Below are positions 11,873 through 32,989 of a stretch of 64,000 bases of DNA, in pieces. Position 1 is the stretch's first letter, and every line of letters starts with the position of its first letter. The stretch spans positions 1,426,001 to 1,490,000 of the forward strand of contig SMMW01000130.1 of the NCBI GenBank assembly GCA_004794655.1. The letters are read 5' to 3'. The stretch comes from Marisa cornuarietis. Taxonomy: Eukaryota; Mollusca; Gastropoda; Architaenioglossa; Ampullariidae. Made by a program: the position numbers and the translations under genes. The notes under the pieces were generated by a model. That model was not told the origin of the DNA. It did no database searches and saw only the letters and a program-made list of their open reading frames with translations.

Positions 11873-12290
11873 GCTAGCTAATGTATTGAATGTGACACAC
11901 CCCCTGTGGGCATAATCTGTGCACAGTCTGAGCAGGGGTGTGCATTATTGTGGCTAATGCATTCTACCCGGCCAATGGTGTGTTCTGTCGGGTACAGTGT
12001 CGTCTGGGCCGCAACTTCTGGTTGACAAATGGATTGTTTACTGAATCGAAAGCCTTCCTGAAATCTGCCGTCTTTCGTATCAGGAACAATACAGGTTGAA
12101 TGTGTCCCTCTTTTTTTGCAGTTTGACAATGCCAGGCAACGGTGCGCGTGGGCGAGCAAGCAGCCGGGTGTGCCTGCTCCCGTATGTGTTCTGTAAGGTG
12201 GCTCTGCAATATGCGGGACATGTCCCGACAATGTGGGCAGTGTCTGTGTATGTGCTAGAAAGGGAGTGTGGAAGAGAGAGCATTTGAGAG
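11873..12290. repeat. Duplicated flank block, copy A version
   Basis: About 90% similar by eye to 32990-33420 upstream of copy B. Ends where the CR1-like LINE begins (after GGGGAGTG). No convincing protein; it marks the A/B segmental duplication. Confidence 0.7.
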
Positions 12291-12294
12291 AGAA

Positions 12295-13132
12295 GGGGAG
12301 TGAAAGACTCTCAGACTCCTTGGTCGTGAGGGGAAGCGTGTTCCACAGAAGCGGGGCTACATTTGAGAAGGATCTAAAACTCCTTGTCTTTGTGCTCGAT
12401 GTCTGAACATTTGGTCATCTTAGTCTGGGTTGGGCTGCTGAACGAAAGTTCCGCTGAGGTTGGTGACGGTGAATGACGGTGCGGGCGCAAGGTCATGAAG
12501 GCAGCCATATGTAAGAGTCGACAATTTGTGGTCGATCCTTTTCTCTACAGAAAGCCAGTGGAGGTCACACAATATGGGAGTGATATGGTCAGTCTTTTTC
12601 TTTCGTGCAACTATCCTAGCAGCCGTATTTTGCATTCACTGAAGCCTCGACAACTCACTCTTTGAAATTCCCCAGAGGCAGCTGTTTCATCCCGAATGAA
12701 TGAGGGACACAGCAACTGCATTTGCAGTTTTCTTATTGAGAATGGGTTGGAGTCGTCCAAGTGTGCGGATGTGAAAATAAGTTGCCTTGACCACAGAACT
12801 GATTTGACCAGACATAGAAGATTGTCCTCATAGAGTCCAAGGTTCCGTACGGAGCTGGAGAGGGGGATTCTAGCTTGACCCACTTGGATAGAGTCTAGAG
12901 AGACTTTGCTAAGGCTAAACTTGGAACCACATAGCATCACCTCTTTCTTCTCATCATTAAGCTTGAGTTTCTTCCTTAGCATACATGACTTTACCTCTAA
13001 ACAACACTCTTCTACCGCACAGACTGCCTCACGTACCGATTCACTGTCTGTACCGAACGAACGATAGAGTTCAGTATCATCTGCAAACAACTTGCGGTTC
13101 ACACTATGCTTCTCAATGAGGGGACCAAGGAG
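12295..13132 (-). mobile_element. CR1-like LINE, 3' part
   Basis: Minus-strand reverse transcriptase C-terminal half: KLFADDTELY (palm YxDD-class motif, here ADDTE), KLKLNDEKKEVMLCG, SSVRNLGLY, QNTAARIV and LHWLSVEKRIDHK, with frameshifts. Joins 16742-18600 once the nested LINE is removed, but about 70 residues around the PQGSVLGP region of the family are missing at the junction. Confidence 0.75.
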
Positions 13133-16100
13133 TCAAGTTGTTTATTCACGGGGCTATTGCCTTTTTTGAAGGGGGAGCAACAACAACAGTACAATATTAC
13201 ATACATCTATACATGGTTATAAGGGTAAAATTACAAGAAAACAAACATTCATAGGTTGCTTATTCGTCTTCTATTGCAGTTTTTCTAAACTGGAAAGCAT
13301 GGAAGAGATACAATGCCAGATTTTTAACAACTTTCTCATTTGATGAGGCTAGCAGCAAAATCATTTTAAATTTATTTGGACTAGTATACCATTTTCTTTG
13401 TATATATCTTATTCTAAGATGCTGTAGGGCTTTACAACATAGAACGAAGTGAACTTCATCTTCCTCATTTAATTGACAGAAGGGACATAAAAGGTCAAGT
13501 GTAGTGTAACTTCTATATCTAAAGTAATGGGCTGCAATGATAGATACACCCAGTCGGAATTTAGCAAGAATGGTCATCAGATAGTAATCTAGGTCTATTT
13601 GTAAGTATTTTTGACAGCTCCTGAGATTTCATAAGTAGAATAAAAAGAAAATCTCTCACTGCTATTGATGTGATCTTCCCACTCTTGCCATCTACACAAA
13701 ACTTGTCGTTTTTTTAACTTGCTTAGAAACAGTCTTTCACAATGTACCCCTTGATTTAAACACACAAAGCCAAACCCCAGCGAAAATAACTTTTTTTTAA
13801 TATTAGATACCCAGTTTGATTTACCTTTTGTATCTAAATCAAATAACATTCTGTAAATTTTGCGGGGAAGTCTGTCATCGTTCATTCTAACTAGTTTCAA
13901 CCAATATCGAACACATTTATTAACTAAATGTACTGTAATTGGGTGTCTATGTAGTTTACCATACACTAAATCATTTGGGGTTCGGCCATCTAGCCCCAGG
14001 AAGACTTTTAAGGCAAAGAGGTGGATCTCTTCACAATAATGAGATGCCTTGTCTACTCCCCAGAGCTTCGCACCATATTGCAGTATAGGATGGACTTGGG
14101 CACTAAAAAGTTTTAAAAATACATCTACACTTGTATTATTATAAGATCTAAGAGTTTTCATTATTAAAAGTAAACCCTTTTTTCCTCTGTTTGCCAAGTC
14201 CTGATATGCAGCTGAAAAGCTAAGCTTAGTGGAGAACAGCAATCCAAGATACTTGTATACATTAACAACAGGCATTACAATACTGTTATAATTCCAGCGT
14301 TTTCTTGCTCCTAGAAACCCACCTTTGCGAAAGACTACAATATTACTTTTATCTAAATTTACATTTCATTCCAGGGTAGATGCAGCTATACTAAAGTTAT
14401 TCAGCTGGTTTTGCAGCCCAATCATTGTTTCGGCTATCAAGACAACATCATCTGCAAATAGTAATATAAACAACTCTAAATAATCCAAAGATAAAGAGGC
14501 TCCATGTTTTCCATTCTGAATTATCTGATTGCTATTTAGTTGATAAAGAGGGAGAATAATACAGGACTACACACATCCCCTTGCTTTACCCCTTAGTACC
14601 GTTTATGTAGTCGGTTAACTGTGCATTACAGCTGATTCTTACTTTAACATTATTATACATGGCTTTAATAGATTCAAACAGCTTGTTTGGGACCCCGTTT
14701 TTTTTAGTAAAACATGCCATATTAAGTTTCTATTTATTGAGTCGAACGCTTTTTCAAAGTCAATAAATGCTACATATAATTTACGGTTGAGAGTAAACTG
14801 TTTTTGAATCAAACCCAGCAGAGTAAACATATGGTCCACAGTTGAGTATCCTTTCCTTAAACCTGCTTGGTATTCCCCCACAACCTGTTTTTCATCCATC
14901 CACTCTTGCAGTCTACTGTTAATTATGAAACCATACACTTTACTAGCAACATCACAAATAGAAATACCACTATAGTTATTAGGGTTACTCCTATCTCCTT
15001 TTTTGAATAATGTTATCATTATTTATTCTGTCCATTTGTCTGGAAAAACACCCTTGTTAAATAATTCGTAAAAACATTCATGTAGAAAGTCTACTATAAT
15101 AGAACATGAATGTTTTAGGAGTTCACCAATTATCATATCTGGGCCTGCAGCTTTATTATTCTTAATTCTTCGTAGGGCATGTAATACTTCTTCTCTTGAA
15201 ATGGGTCGGTCAAAAATGATGCCACTAACTTCTGGTGTATCATTATTAGAGCAGCCAGTGTCTTTATCAAGTAATTTTTTGAAGTGCTGATACCAGGTAT
15301 CGAGAGAAATCTTGCTGCTCTAATTACTACTCATTGTAGACATTTTTTGTAGTGTGGTCCAAAACATTTGCTGGTTTTTATGGCAGTCTTTAACTTATGT
15401 ATTATTGTTTCATTAAATAATTTCTTTTTTCGTTTTAGTAAGTTCTTATATTCTCTTCTTACTTTACAATATGTATGTCTGTCATCATCACGGAGTGATT
15501 TTTAAATGTTTTAAGGGCTTTTCATACCATCTTTCTTTCTTTTTTTTACGTTCATGATCAGACCAATTGTCTAACTCTTCTTTTTTACAAGTATTGACAC
15601 ATTTCTCCATACACTTGGCATTTTCCTTAATACATCTATTAAATAGGTCCAGGGCCCCATTTATGTTTGTGTCTGTCAATTGGATTGCCTGATTTAAACT
15701 AAATAAAGTATCTTTTTTATTCATATTACTTATAAATTTAGAGGCATTATTATTATCCCAGGCAAAGAATTTTTTTAGTATACATTTCGTTTTAGTTTCT
15801 TCATATGACTTCCCTATCAGTTCTCTATCTTGCATATTTAACTGCAAATTTACAGGCATACGATCAGAGTCAAATCTCTGTTTGACAAACAATGAGATAG
15901 CTGCAGTACGGGTGTAAAATAGTTCCTTTGACATTAAAAAGTAATCATTAACACTATACCCTGAACCAGTAATGTAAGTGTTGCAACCATCAGGGTCATC
16001 ATGACATACACCGTTCAAAATGTATAGCTCAAAGGAGGCACAAAAATTTAGTAAAAGTTGCCCGTCATTGACAACTGGTACAAGTACATCTGTGACAAAG

Positions 16101-16741
16101 TCAGCATCAGTAGTATCATTATTATTCAAGCACCCAGTCCGACCATTCGAATCTCTAGCTACAATGATATACATTCCCCATTTTTTTGCATACACTCCAC
16201 CAAGCATTCTTCGATAATGGAAATACCATTGCTAATACCAGTGTACGGGTAGAAGGGGGAACCTTCAGGTGGTACATATGTGCATATATAAATGATATCT
16301 TTTTAAAGAATAAACAAGATTTTGATAATTCGAATAACAATCAGATTATGAAAAATTGTGTCTATTTTGGTAATATATGGTACCCGTTTGTTGCTAATTA
16401 GATATAACATGCCTCCTGAACGACGGCTTTGACTATTATATTTAATAGCCGGTTTGTGGACACAGAAATAATCTGAAAAATTTGCAGAAGTAAAGTTTTC
16501 CATAAATGTTTTGACAAGGCAAATAAAGTCAAATGACATTATGAATGTCAGGAAATCGTTGTTCATTAATTTACCTTGCAGTTCAAATACATTCCAATGT
16601 AAAAAAGAAAGCCTATTCTGTATGCCTGGACTTTGTTCACCACTGTATCCATTTCCACAATCAGGGGGTGTAACTCGCATTTTCTTTTGTCTATCTTCAT
16701 TGGGGTTAATGGACTTGTACAAGTCCAAGGACACTAACCCC
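13133..16741 (-). mobile_element. Near full-length second LINE (APE endonuclease + RT), nested and decayed
   Basis: Minus-strand pieces in order: endonuclease start (LSFLHWNVFELQGKL, 16303-16743), endonuclease core (RDSNGRTG, LLNFCASFELYILNG, SVNDYFLMS; 15488-16207), RT (LFKKGDRSNPNNYSGIS, LYVAFIDFEKAFDSI; 14639-15019), RT thumb/C-terminal part (NVYKYLGLLFS, QVHPILQYGAKLWG; 13595-14275) and a Cys/His end (CPFCQLNEEDEVHFVLCC; 13260-13577). Many stops and frameshifts. Clade uncertain. Confidence 0.75.
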
Positions 16742-16749
16742 AATGAAGA
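16694..16749. repeat. Long palindrome at the LINE/LINE junction
   Basis: 15-bp arms TCTTCATTGGGGTTA (16694-16708) and its exact reverse complement (16735-16749) enclose a perfect 16-bp palindrome GGACTTGTACAAGTCC (16711-16726). Confidence 0.85.
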
Positions 16750-18600
16750 CGAGTTAGTAGAGTGGTGTGATCAATGACATCAAAAGCCGCACTCAGATCA
16801 AGGAGGACCACAAGAGTCACGTGCCCTGCATCAGCACTGCACAAAAGATCTTTCATAAGATGCAGAAGGGTTGTCTCACAACTGTGCTTGGGTCTGTGCG
16901 CCGACTGGAATTTATCCAACAGGCTGCAGCGCTCCACTCGGGATGTCAACTGCTGAGCAACTACACGCTCCACAAGTTTCGAAACAAAAGGCAAATTCGA
17001 CACAGGTCTATAGCTTATACACAAGCTAGGGTCCAGGTTGTGCTTCTTTAAGACAGGCTTAATCACAGCCGTTTTAAATTGTCTGGGTACAGAGGCAGAG
17101 GAAAGGCTAGCATTGACTATGCGCACTACTACAGGAAGCAGAATGTCAAGGTGCTGGAGAAGAACACTGATGGGGATGGAATCGTCCACAGACGTGGTAG
17201 GGCCACAACGTCTAACTAATTTCAGCAGTTCATCTTCTGTCACTGGTTGAAAGTTAGAGAGGGGCGTGCCACAAAACAAGTCACTGGTTTGCTCCACAGT
17301 ATCACCCGAGTCACTGAAGCTGTCTATTATGGTCTTTATCTTGTCTTCAAAGTAAGCACTCAATGTACTGGCAGCAGTCTGGTCATCCATCTCTGGAAGA
17401 ACAGGCGCCGTCGCATCTTTACCCAGGAGACCATTCACAACTGAGAACATCTTGCGGGAATCAGAAACTGCAGAGCTTAGAATGTTCCTAACACACCGTG
17501 ACCTAGCTTTGACAATGATAGCTGAACACTGGCTCCTTGTATGGCGATAAATCTGACGATCCACCTCCAGTCTACTCTTACGCCATTTGCGCTCTGCCTG
17601 ACGCTTGACCTTCTTGGCTCGGTATACCTCTGGTATCAGGACGCTCAGTAATGCACCTCTTTTTCTCAGGTGCAAACTTGTCAAGAAGAGCAGTCAGGGT
17701 GCTGTTGTACAAAGCAACAAGCTCGTCCACATTATCAGGAGAGGAGTTCAGAACGCAGAAGTTCGGCACTAAAAGAATCTGAGTCCATGCCACGCACATT
17801 TCTAGTGCACACAGTCTTTCTCGGTAAGCCAGGCCTTGACATGCAAACAACTCAAGGAAATGATCATAAAGCTGCAGGTCTTCCACAATAATAGACCTAA
17901 CAGTGTGATTGCCGGGTCTCGCAATAACTCAGTCCAAGGTGTGGGCCTTACAGTGGGTAGGGGAGTTGACATGTTGAACAAGATCAAGGGAGTCCAACAA
18001 CTGACAAAGTGTCAGGGTCAGATGGCACATCAAATCGGATATTCACATCTCCAAGAATTGTTGGCAGCAGCTAGGCTGTAGACCAAGGGAATGAACTCTT
18101 CACAGAATGCTGAATTGGTCACTTTGTTGTTTCTGGAGTAAGGAGGGTGATACAAAAGCAAGACATGAAACGTCAGTGAACCACAAGTGAGGGTGAAACT
18201 GAGTAACTCAAATGTCTTAAACGTCTCTGACAACAAAGGCCTCAGAAGCACAGATTTCTTGTATACAGCGGCAATGCCACCACCACATCTATCAGCAGAC
18301 CTGGGAATATGAATGAATGAGTATCCCACGGGAGTGATTTGCTTGATAACAAGTTCACCTCCAGCCTCTTTCAGCCACGTCTCAGTGAGGCACAGCAAAT
18401 CTAGCGACTTGTCAATAATCACATCGTGAATGTCCACAGCCTTCCTGATGACCGACTGGGCGTTGACAAGGCCACATAACAGTTGAGTCTGAACTATCTG
18501 ACTCTCAGACAAACTTGTAATATCTAGCATCTTTGTCTGAGGGGGCTGGGGGGTCAGCATCCTCATTGACCCATCCTCATTGACCCATCCTCATTCACAC
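16742..18600 (-). mobile_element. CR1-like LINE, 5' part (endonuclease and RT fingers)
   Basis: 18030-18566 holds an APE-type endonuclease start (LVNAQSVIRKAVDIHDVI, LDLLCLTETWL). 16734-17684 holds the RT N-terminal half (RKMFSVVNGLLG, YRPVSNLPFVSKLVE, VVLLDLSAAFDVIDH). A frameshift separates them near 17890. The copy is inactive. Confidence 0.8.
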
Positions 18601-19883
18601 TGGACAGAAAGTGAGGGGACAAGTCTGTGAACTGGAAAGTCCTGGAGACTCACTGGTGCCAGAGCTTGGTGCTAACACCTGCACTAAATCTGAACAGGAA
18701 TTAGCAAATCTACACTTGTGGATTCAAGATCGTGCGTATAATGTCGCATAGAAAGGTGTGTGTGGATGCAGACCGGTGATAGTATTTCAGTAGCCATTCA
18801 CACCATGTGCAGAAATTTTTCTATAATAATACGAATAAATGGTATTGAAATAAACGAAAGAGACCAAAAATATTAATGTTTGCTGATGACACACAAATAT
18901 TAATGAAGCAGAAGAGTTATACTTTAATAATTAAACTCATCCTAACCCTAATCTAACCTAATACTATACGCAAAGGAAGTAAAGTAAGACATCAGTACTA
19001 CAATTTGGAATTCAATTTGGTAAGTAACAGGAAAACTCATATGGGGAAGAACAAGGCTAGTTAAATTTTAGACTTTGACCATATGTCGAAAAACATGATG
19101 AAATCATGGATTTAAAGATTTATCACACTAGTGGGTAAAGTAACTGTCTTAAAGTTATCCTAAAGTTATCCCAATTAACAAAAATTAATTTATCTGTGAA
19201 TAGTAGGAAAGAGTACGCATGGACGTTTGGGCATCAAAACATTTGTCATTTAAAGGTCTGTTTGTCAAAACAATGGAAAGCTATTGCGATGAAGATGAAC
19301 ATTACGTTTGGTGATCAGTTAATATATTGTCCACATTTATACAACGAAACTAATCACAAATGAGGTTCTGTAAAGACAAGCTGTCTAGAGAGACAGGGGT
19401 CCCCTGGTGAAGCAAGAATGTGGACTCGCAGTTGACATGATTACATACATGGAATGCGCTAGGATCAACGGACATAATTCGGAACAATACAGGTCTAGAT
19501 ACACAAACATTTATTAAGTTTATCAAGTCTATAACATAAGGTTCCAGGTACTAAATATTAACCGATAACAAACAGGTATGAACAAAACGCTGTAATCAAG
19601 GTGGGAATGTAAAGTAAGAATCCGAATAGCTGGCAGATTAGATTATTTAAAGTAATACGAAGAAAAGATCTCAGACTTAAAGGGTTTCAGTGCATAATCG
19701 CTTTTAAAGGTTAGCAATAATCCCTTGGAGGAGTATGTGAAAATGACAGCGCGTGCACCGCCTGTAGAAGATACAGGGAGACTACTGCTGAAACCGGTTG
19801 TGGGTTATTGATGGCGACGTGAATAGCACATCTGTCGCCACGACAGTTAGATTAGGTGGTGGGTTGTCGTGATTTTGAATCTC

Positions 19884-19885
<2 letters not shown>
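18601..19885. other. Gene-less A-specific spacer
   Basis: 18720-18765 matches the copy B flank near 33855-33890 (CGTGCGTATAA then CGCATAGAA), so 18770-19885 looks like sequence inserted or retained only on the copy A side. No ORF or transposon recognised. Confidence 0.4.
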
Positions 19886-19947
<62 letters not shown>

Positions 19948-19958
19948 TGTGTGTGTGT
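19886..19958. repeat. (GT)n microsatellite
   Basis: Long GT dinucleotide tract with one GA interruption, aligned with the shorter tract at 33886-33919. Confidence 0.95.
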
Positions 19959-19959
19959 A

Positions 19960-20073
19960 ACATATATAATATGATTATTTTATTCAGTTTTTGAGAGGCT
20001 ATCTGGTCCATATTAACATCACACACTGCTGGTTACATGTGTGTGTGTGGGGGGGGGGGGGGTGCGTGCGTGC

Positions 20074-20112
<39 letters not shown>

Positions 20113-21108
20113 TGTGAGTGCCAGAATGAATCTGTATTGAACCTTTATTGTTATTTAACATTTAACAGCAGAACAGCATGTTTGTTTGTTTTTTGTTTTG
20201 TTTATAAAGTCTTAATGAGCAAAGGGTTAGAGAAAATCTTTCTTTTACCTTAGATTCTCCAAGAAATGTGAGCAGGAAATATATTTAACAACCATGCGAA
20301 ACTTGACTTTTTGTCTGGCTCGGCAACTGTTTTTTGCATCCACGAAGAACACAAAAAAGGAGCCGTTCAGGCAGGTGCAGTCACACGTGGAGTGGAACTG
20401 TACTTGATGCACCAATCAAATCGTACAACAAAGGAATAAAGGCCTAGTTCCGGCAGGTGCAGACACATTTCTAAGCTTACACTTCTCCGATATGTTGCAT
20501 TATTCTCCAGCACTCGATCACATAAAAGTTGTACACAAACAACATTAACATTTATGGCGCTTGTTATCAACAACACGTGCAGCCCATGCACACGCTTCAC
20601 TGCGTACTCACTCATGCACACCGACACTTGCATGTGTATCCCTTACCTGCACGTGTATACAGGACAGTCTGCTTTCACACGGGTAAGTAAGTACATTATA
20701 TATATATATATATATATTTATTACTATTAGTATTGACACACAGTCACAAAGTAAATAAATCAAAATTAGTTACTTTCCAAAATTACTTACTTTCTATGAT
20801 TCACTGACATTGACTCGACATTATCCACACATTTCAGAGTCGCAATAGATTCCAAAACAACATGCAAGCAGGTAACCACGGATGCCTGTTCGCCCATTTG
20901 CACTGTACATGACCCTTACAGACTGCAAAACGACACATTCAGGTAAGTATTGTTTTTGACATGAGACAGGGTGGAGTTCAGAAAGGTTATTGCTCCAACA
21001 AAGAAACTCTTTCTAAACCGAGATGTTCATTACCTGACCCCAGAGGGCATTAGACAGAACGGGTCAATACCTGCGTGGTGTGCATCAGCCACAATCTTGC
21101 ATCAGCTG
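19960..21108. repeat. Duplicated upstream block, copy A version
   Basis: Collinear with 33920-35137 (for example the GCATTAGACAGAACGGGTCA stretch) and weakly with 61050-61310. Contains GT tracts at 20042-20105 and a TA tract at 20698-20717. These lie upstream of copies A, B and C, so promoter or 5' exons of the fucosyltransferases could be here; none can be assigned. Confidence 0.65.
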
Positions 21109-22317
21109 TGCACAGACTGCACACACAGGTAGGTCACAGCCAATACGCACCACCCGGTTGGTTAGGATGTTCAATAACTCCGGGGTCCTGTGGCTTGATT
21201 GTATAAGGATGATATGTTCTTCTATTAAACAGTTCTTCATTAACCTGAGTGACACAGACTCAACCTTTTCCTCTTCTTGTGTTGTGACAATAACATTGGT
21301 TTACATACGCACGCAGGAAGGCAAGCGCAAGGACGGAAAAGTTAGAATAAGTGAGTCAAGTAAGTGCGGAATAATCGAATTTGCTGACTTGTTCGCAGAG
21401 ATAGGTTTATCCCCAAATTTCCTTGGTAAATAGCAATAATAACATGTGAGGACTTTCTTATAAAGATTAGGCCATTCATAAATTTTCTCAGTAGATATCG
21501 CTGATAACCTGTGAGGACGGCCCTCTAAGACTACTTTTAATGTGCTTTGTTAGTTTTTTTTTCTCAGTTTGTTTTCATAATGCTATACATTATACACTGG
21601 GATGATATGCTGTACATCACACACTGACAAAAATAAGCAGCGTTTCTGTGTCAGTAATACAATATCAGCAAAACAATGTGAGCAAAACAATATCTTCTGT
21701 CTTGAACGCTTAGAAAGTCATCTGGAAAAGTGATCATGAAAATTTTGATGAAGAAAAGAAGAGGGGGAGAAGAAATATTGCCGACTATAAACATTGAAAA
21801 ATATCATTCTACAATCTATAATCATAATAACACCTATTGCTTAATAATAACAAATACGTCTATTGCTTTACGAGTGTGTCGAAATTATTCTGTCTAGATC
21901 TTGCTAACTTTTAATTCGCGAAGCATATTCGTCTTCCTGACGGCGGCCTCAGAGAACTATTTTGAAGAGTCAGGGTGTCATCAGGGACCTGCATGAAAAG
22001 GTCCTTCCATGGCTTAGCAACAACATAAACTATTCTTATAACTTTATCTTCTCATTCCAGTCGCTGCCTGATGTCTTCCAAAATCTCAAAACCTATCAGT
22101 GGAAGCCCTTCCATGTGAAGGCCTGCATCGGTCTCTCTCAGTCTTAAACATGTCGACTAAGTCGTCTCCAATCGCCGTTCCTAATGAGAATTGTGCATGA
22201 AAAACAGTCGTGTACTGCTGCCTCACACCTCTCTCTGAAAATATTACCGGTTTACAGGGCAGACTGTCGGTGGTCTCCTCCAGGGATTCCCGTTTTATCT
22301 TTCTATTGTGAGAAAGA

Positions 22318-22392
<75 letters not shown>

Positions 22393-24529
22393 GTTTGAAT
22401 TTTCTACTAATATAAAATCACAAAAATCACAAAAACTCACAACCCTTGGTTTGGTTATAACGGTCTTTTAGCTAGATATCAAAGGTTCCTACAGAGTTAT
22501 CAAACCTGGCTGAATTTTCTTTTAAAATGTTGCATCCTTGTAAATTTTATTTCTTGAGTAAAGCTACTTATCGGCTTATCAAAAAGGCTCTTAAAATTAT
22601 GCGTTCACTTCCAGCTTGTTCTTCAAACAAAAAAGTTACATCGCGCATCTTTATATGAAATATCAGCCTGCATAGATAGGTAGGCATGCATGTAGTAAAT
22701 GATATGAAATTATTATTTAATATTGTATATCTGGGCAGAAAACCTGTAAGCATGCAGTTATGTGAAAATGCACATGAACAGTATCTGCTACACAGCCGTC
22801 AGATTGTGCAAGAGGAGGTGGGAAGGGTGAATTTTCTCTGAGAGATTTCACAAATTATCCGACTTCATAATTTGAAAATGACTGAACGGGTTGTATTACT
22901 TGGGTATCTTTCGAGGTTTAGTATATGAAATACTCTAAACACATTAAAGATCAGTGCAAGCTTTATCCTTTTACCACGGAGCAATAGAACTTTGTTCAAT
23001 AAAATAATCCACAAAGTAATCTAATCCGACATTGAAGATGTTTAGAATTCAAGAAAATTGCTGATGTGTGATTTTTTCTTAACAGCTTTTCATGCTGTTA
23101 AAAATCTGTTGTTGTGTTTCTTGTCTTCAGATTCTTCTGCAGGTTGTTCTAAGCTCAACAGTTACGAGGAAAATGTAAAACAGATTTTCACAAAACCAAA
23201 AACACTACAAAATAAATTAGTAACTTTAATATCAGCCAGCAACATCAAAAGTTTAGTAATTATGAATATTAAAATATTTATTATAATTCCTATATTATTG
23301 AGTCCTTAATTACACCAGGGCCAGAAGCTTACTCAAGTAGAAACATCAGTCAGATTAGAAGAGTACGTCATAGCAAAACCATAAAAACATAACAAAAAAC
23401 AGATGCGCTCTACAACAGTCAATGATCACATGGTTTGCTTGGAAGTGTCCAGGTGGTTTGAGTGTTTGATGTGTTGAGGTTGAAGTGTATTCACTAGTTC
23501 TCTTTTTTGTAAGTTTTATTCTCCTTCCTGGTAAGCTCTAGCCTACTGATTATTTACAAAAAGTCATTGGTGAGATTCATACTAAACCCAGACTTGTGAT
23601 AATCTGTACCAAGCGTGCACCCTACTCATACACCCCACTCACACATTACAGCAACTGACAAAGACCGCGATAGCAACAAATATTGAGATGATTGTCAAAT
23701 TATCTGCTTGAGAGAAGATTGTATAATAATGTTACGTGCAGTATCGAATATTAAAAATAACCACATACACAAAGCACAGCGCAGATGACCATACATTAGT
23801 ATATTATGAATATTCCATTTAATCAAATGTTGTTACCTTGCCAGGTGTAGACACAAAATGTTCTCCCTCTCTGTCTGAACTAATGAGCAGTTAGTATTGT
23901 AGACTTCACGTGTTTTCGATACAAAAATCAGGTCGACTGCGAGCTATGGTGCAGCCTCAGAATTTCAGATATTTCAGAAAACTGGGTTGATACAGCTGCA
24001 ATCAGTCGTTTTCAATTAGCGCGTGTATCAAATTTATACAAATTTAAACATGTGTAGAGACCGCCACAGTAGCAAAGACATGTTGGTCTGATATTTTCCC
24101 GACGTAGTCGGTCGTCATGACACCGTATTGGCGCCCGATATTGCAAAGTGACCAGAAGTGCGAAGTCCATTTAAGTGGGAGCAAGACCTTTGCTCGTGCA
24201 AACCAGCTTTCACTCTCCATATACTGTAGCCATCAGCATTAGCCACAAGGATTGTTCAGACATCAGTTGTCACAATTCATAATCCTATAATGTCAGCTGA
24301 AATATGTTTGGATCAAATTATAACTTTTTTACAGATTTGAGAAGGAATGCCCAGAGGATTGCAATAAGTAGAATAAAATATTGTGGTTTTTCAAATGCTT
24401 TTTTAAAGAAGCCATAAATTCACTTATTTGAAAGGCATATAAAATGAAACTTTTATTGGTTTATGCTAATGTATACAAAATGTATAAAATTTACCATTCA
24501 TACCTTTTTTCAACAAAAACAAAAAAGTA
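21109..24529. other. Gene-less region between the upstream block of A and copy B
   Basis: No coding region recognised. Contains (TG)n at 22319-22390. 22790-22860 has a short resemblance to 61525-61575 (GAGGTGGGAAGGGTG). 23871-23935 matches 1051-1130 and marks the downstream flank of copy B. Confidence 0.45.
22319..22390. repeat. (TG)n microsatellite
   Basis: 36 uninterrupted TG dinucleotides. Confidence 0.95.
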
Positions 24530-24535
24530 TTTATT
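24530..24535 (-). terminator. Poly(A) signal of copy B
   Basis: AATAAA on the minus strand, 213 nt downstream of the stop. The same signal in the same context occurs in copy C at 37201-37206. Confidence 0.6.
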
Positions 24536-24747
24536 ATGCACAGAAGTTTAGTGCAGAAGGATAAATACAAAGAAAAATGATAAAAGTCAAAGGTCATTAG
24601 TCATAGTGCTATAGTTCTCAAGATTTTTATTGCTGCGTAAATTATTGCTGAGGAATGTAATGGTTGTACTTGACCAAGAAGAGTAAAGATCACAGGTATA
24701 ATGGTAATAGAAGTCGTTTGAGTTCGATGTGTTAAAAGTACACTTTT

Positions 24748-32012
<7,265 letters not shown>

Positions 32013-32039
32013 AATTTTGGAGCGTTTACCAGTCAACCG

Positions 32040-32989
32040 ATGATTCTGGCGACATGAAAAGAAAACAGATTTTTACAACATGAGCAGCTAAAGAAGAATC
32101 TTAACATAATAAATTTTCAATGCCACAGCTATTTGCCCTGAGTGATAAAATTCCTTATCTGCTAGGGAAACTCGAAACAGTTAATATCCTAATTACTTAA
32201 TTTTTTATATTACTGGGAGAAACCTGTTGCTTTGTCAATGAAAAGACACAATTAATCATTTATATATAAGGCTCATAGCAATAGGAGTAAAAGCGTTGAC
32301 TCAATAAAAAGTAAAAATATTCATGGTAATTAAGGATGAAGGTGCCAAAATGAGATAAAGAGAACAGTGTGCGAGTGCTAAATATACTGTTCTCAAAAAT
32401 ATAATCAAACTTAACAATTACGAACCGGTCTAGGGAAAATGTTTACACACATGATTAGTGTTCGAGAAATAGACGCGGCTAACTCATTTATCCTTCTCTA
32501 AAGTCTTCCGTTTAAGGCCTACTGGGGTGTGACCATGACCAAACATCACATGTGCAAACCTCATCTTTCTTCAGAATTTCCCGCTATTTCAAGACCTAAC
32601 CCTGACTACGAGCTTAGGTATACAACATTAAACTGATCCTCAGGTATACAACAGGTATATAACACAGCCAGGAAAAATAAACCAGGTAAAACAAAATTAA
32701 ACAATTAAGTTATTTAAAGATTAGCTGATCTTTAATTTCAAACACATGCTAAAGGAGCCATTTTTCCTGAATAAATGTAATGAAAGTATTGCTTTAAAAC
32801 AAACACATTTCATTTCATGGGAGTAACAGGAAGACCTTATGTAAACACACCTGTCCGTAGCTACAGATGGATACCTTTATCCCGAGAAAACTACGAAAGG
32901 TGTGTCATTTTGTAATCTCACAAAAAGAAGATTCTACAAAATCTACATTTTACGGTCTGTTATTCGTGGTTCATGTTCACTTGATATAA
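32040..32989. other. Gene-less stretch upstream of copy B
   Basis: A+T-rich, no ORF with family resemblance. Could contain a 5' untranslated exon of copy B, because exon 1 has a splice-acceptor-like sequence just upstream of its ATG. Confidence 0.4.

Noticed and set aside
11964..12221. Reverse transcriptase motif (DFRKAFDSV) in the duplicated block
   Set aside because: No other RT motif in any frame around it and the similar block at 33 kb does not extend it; chance resemblance.
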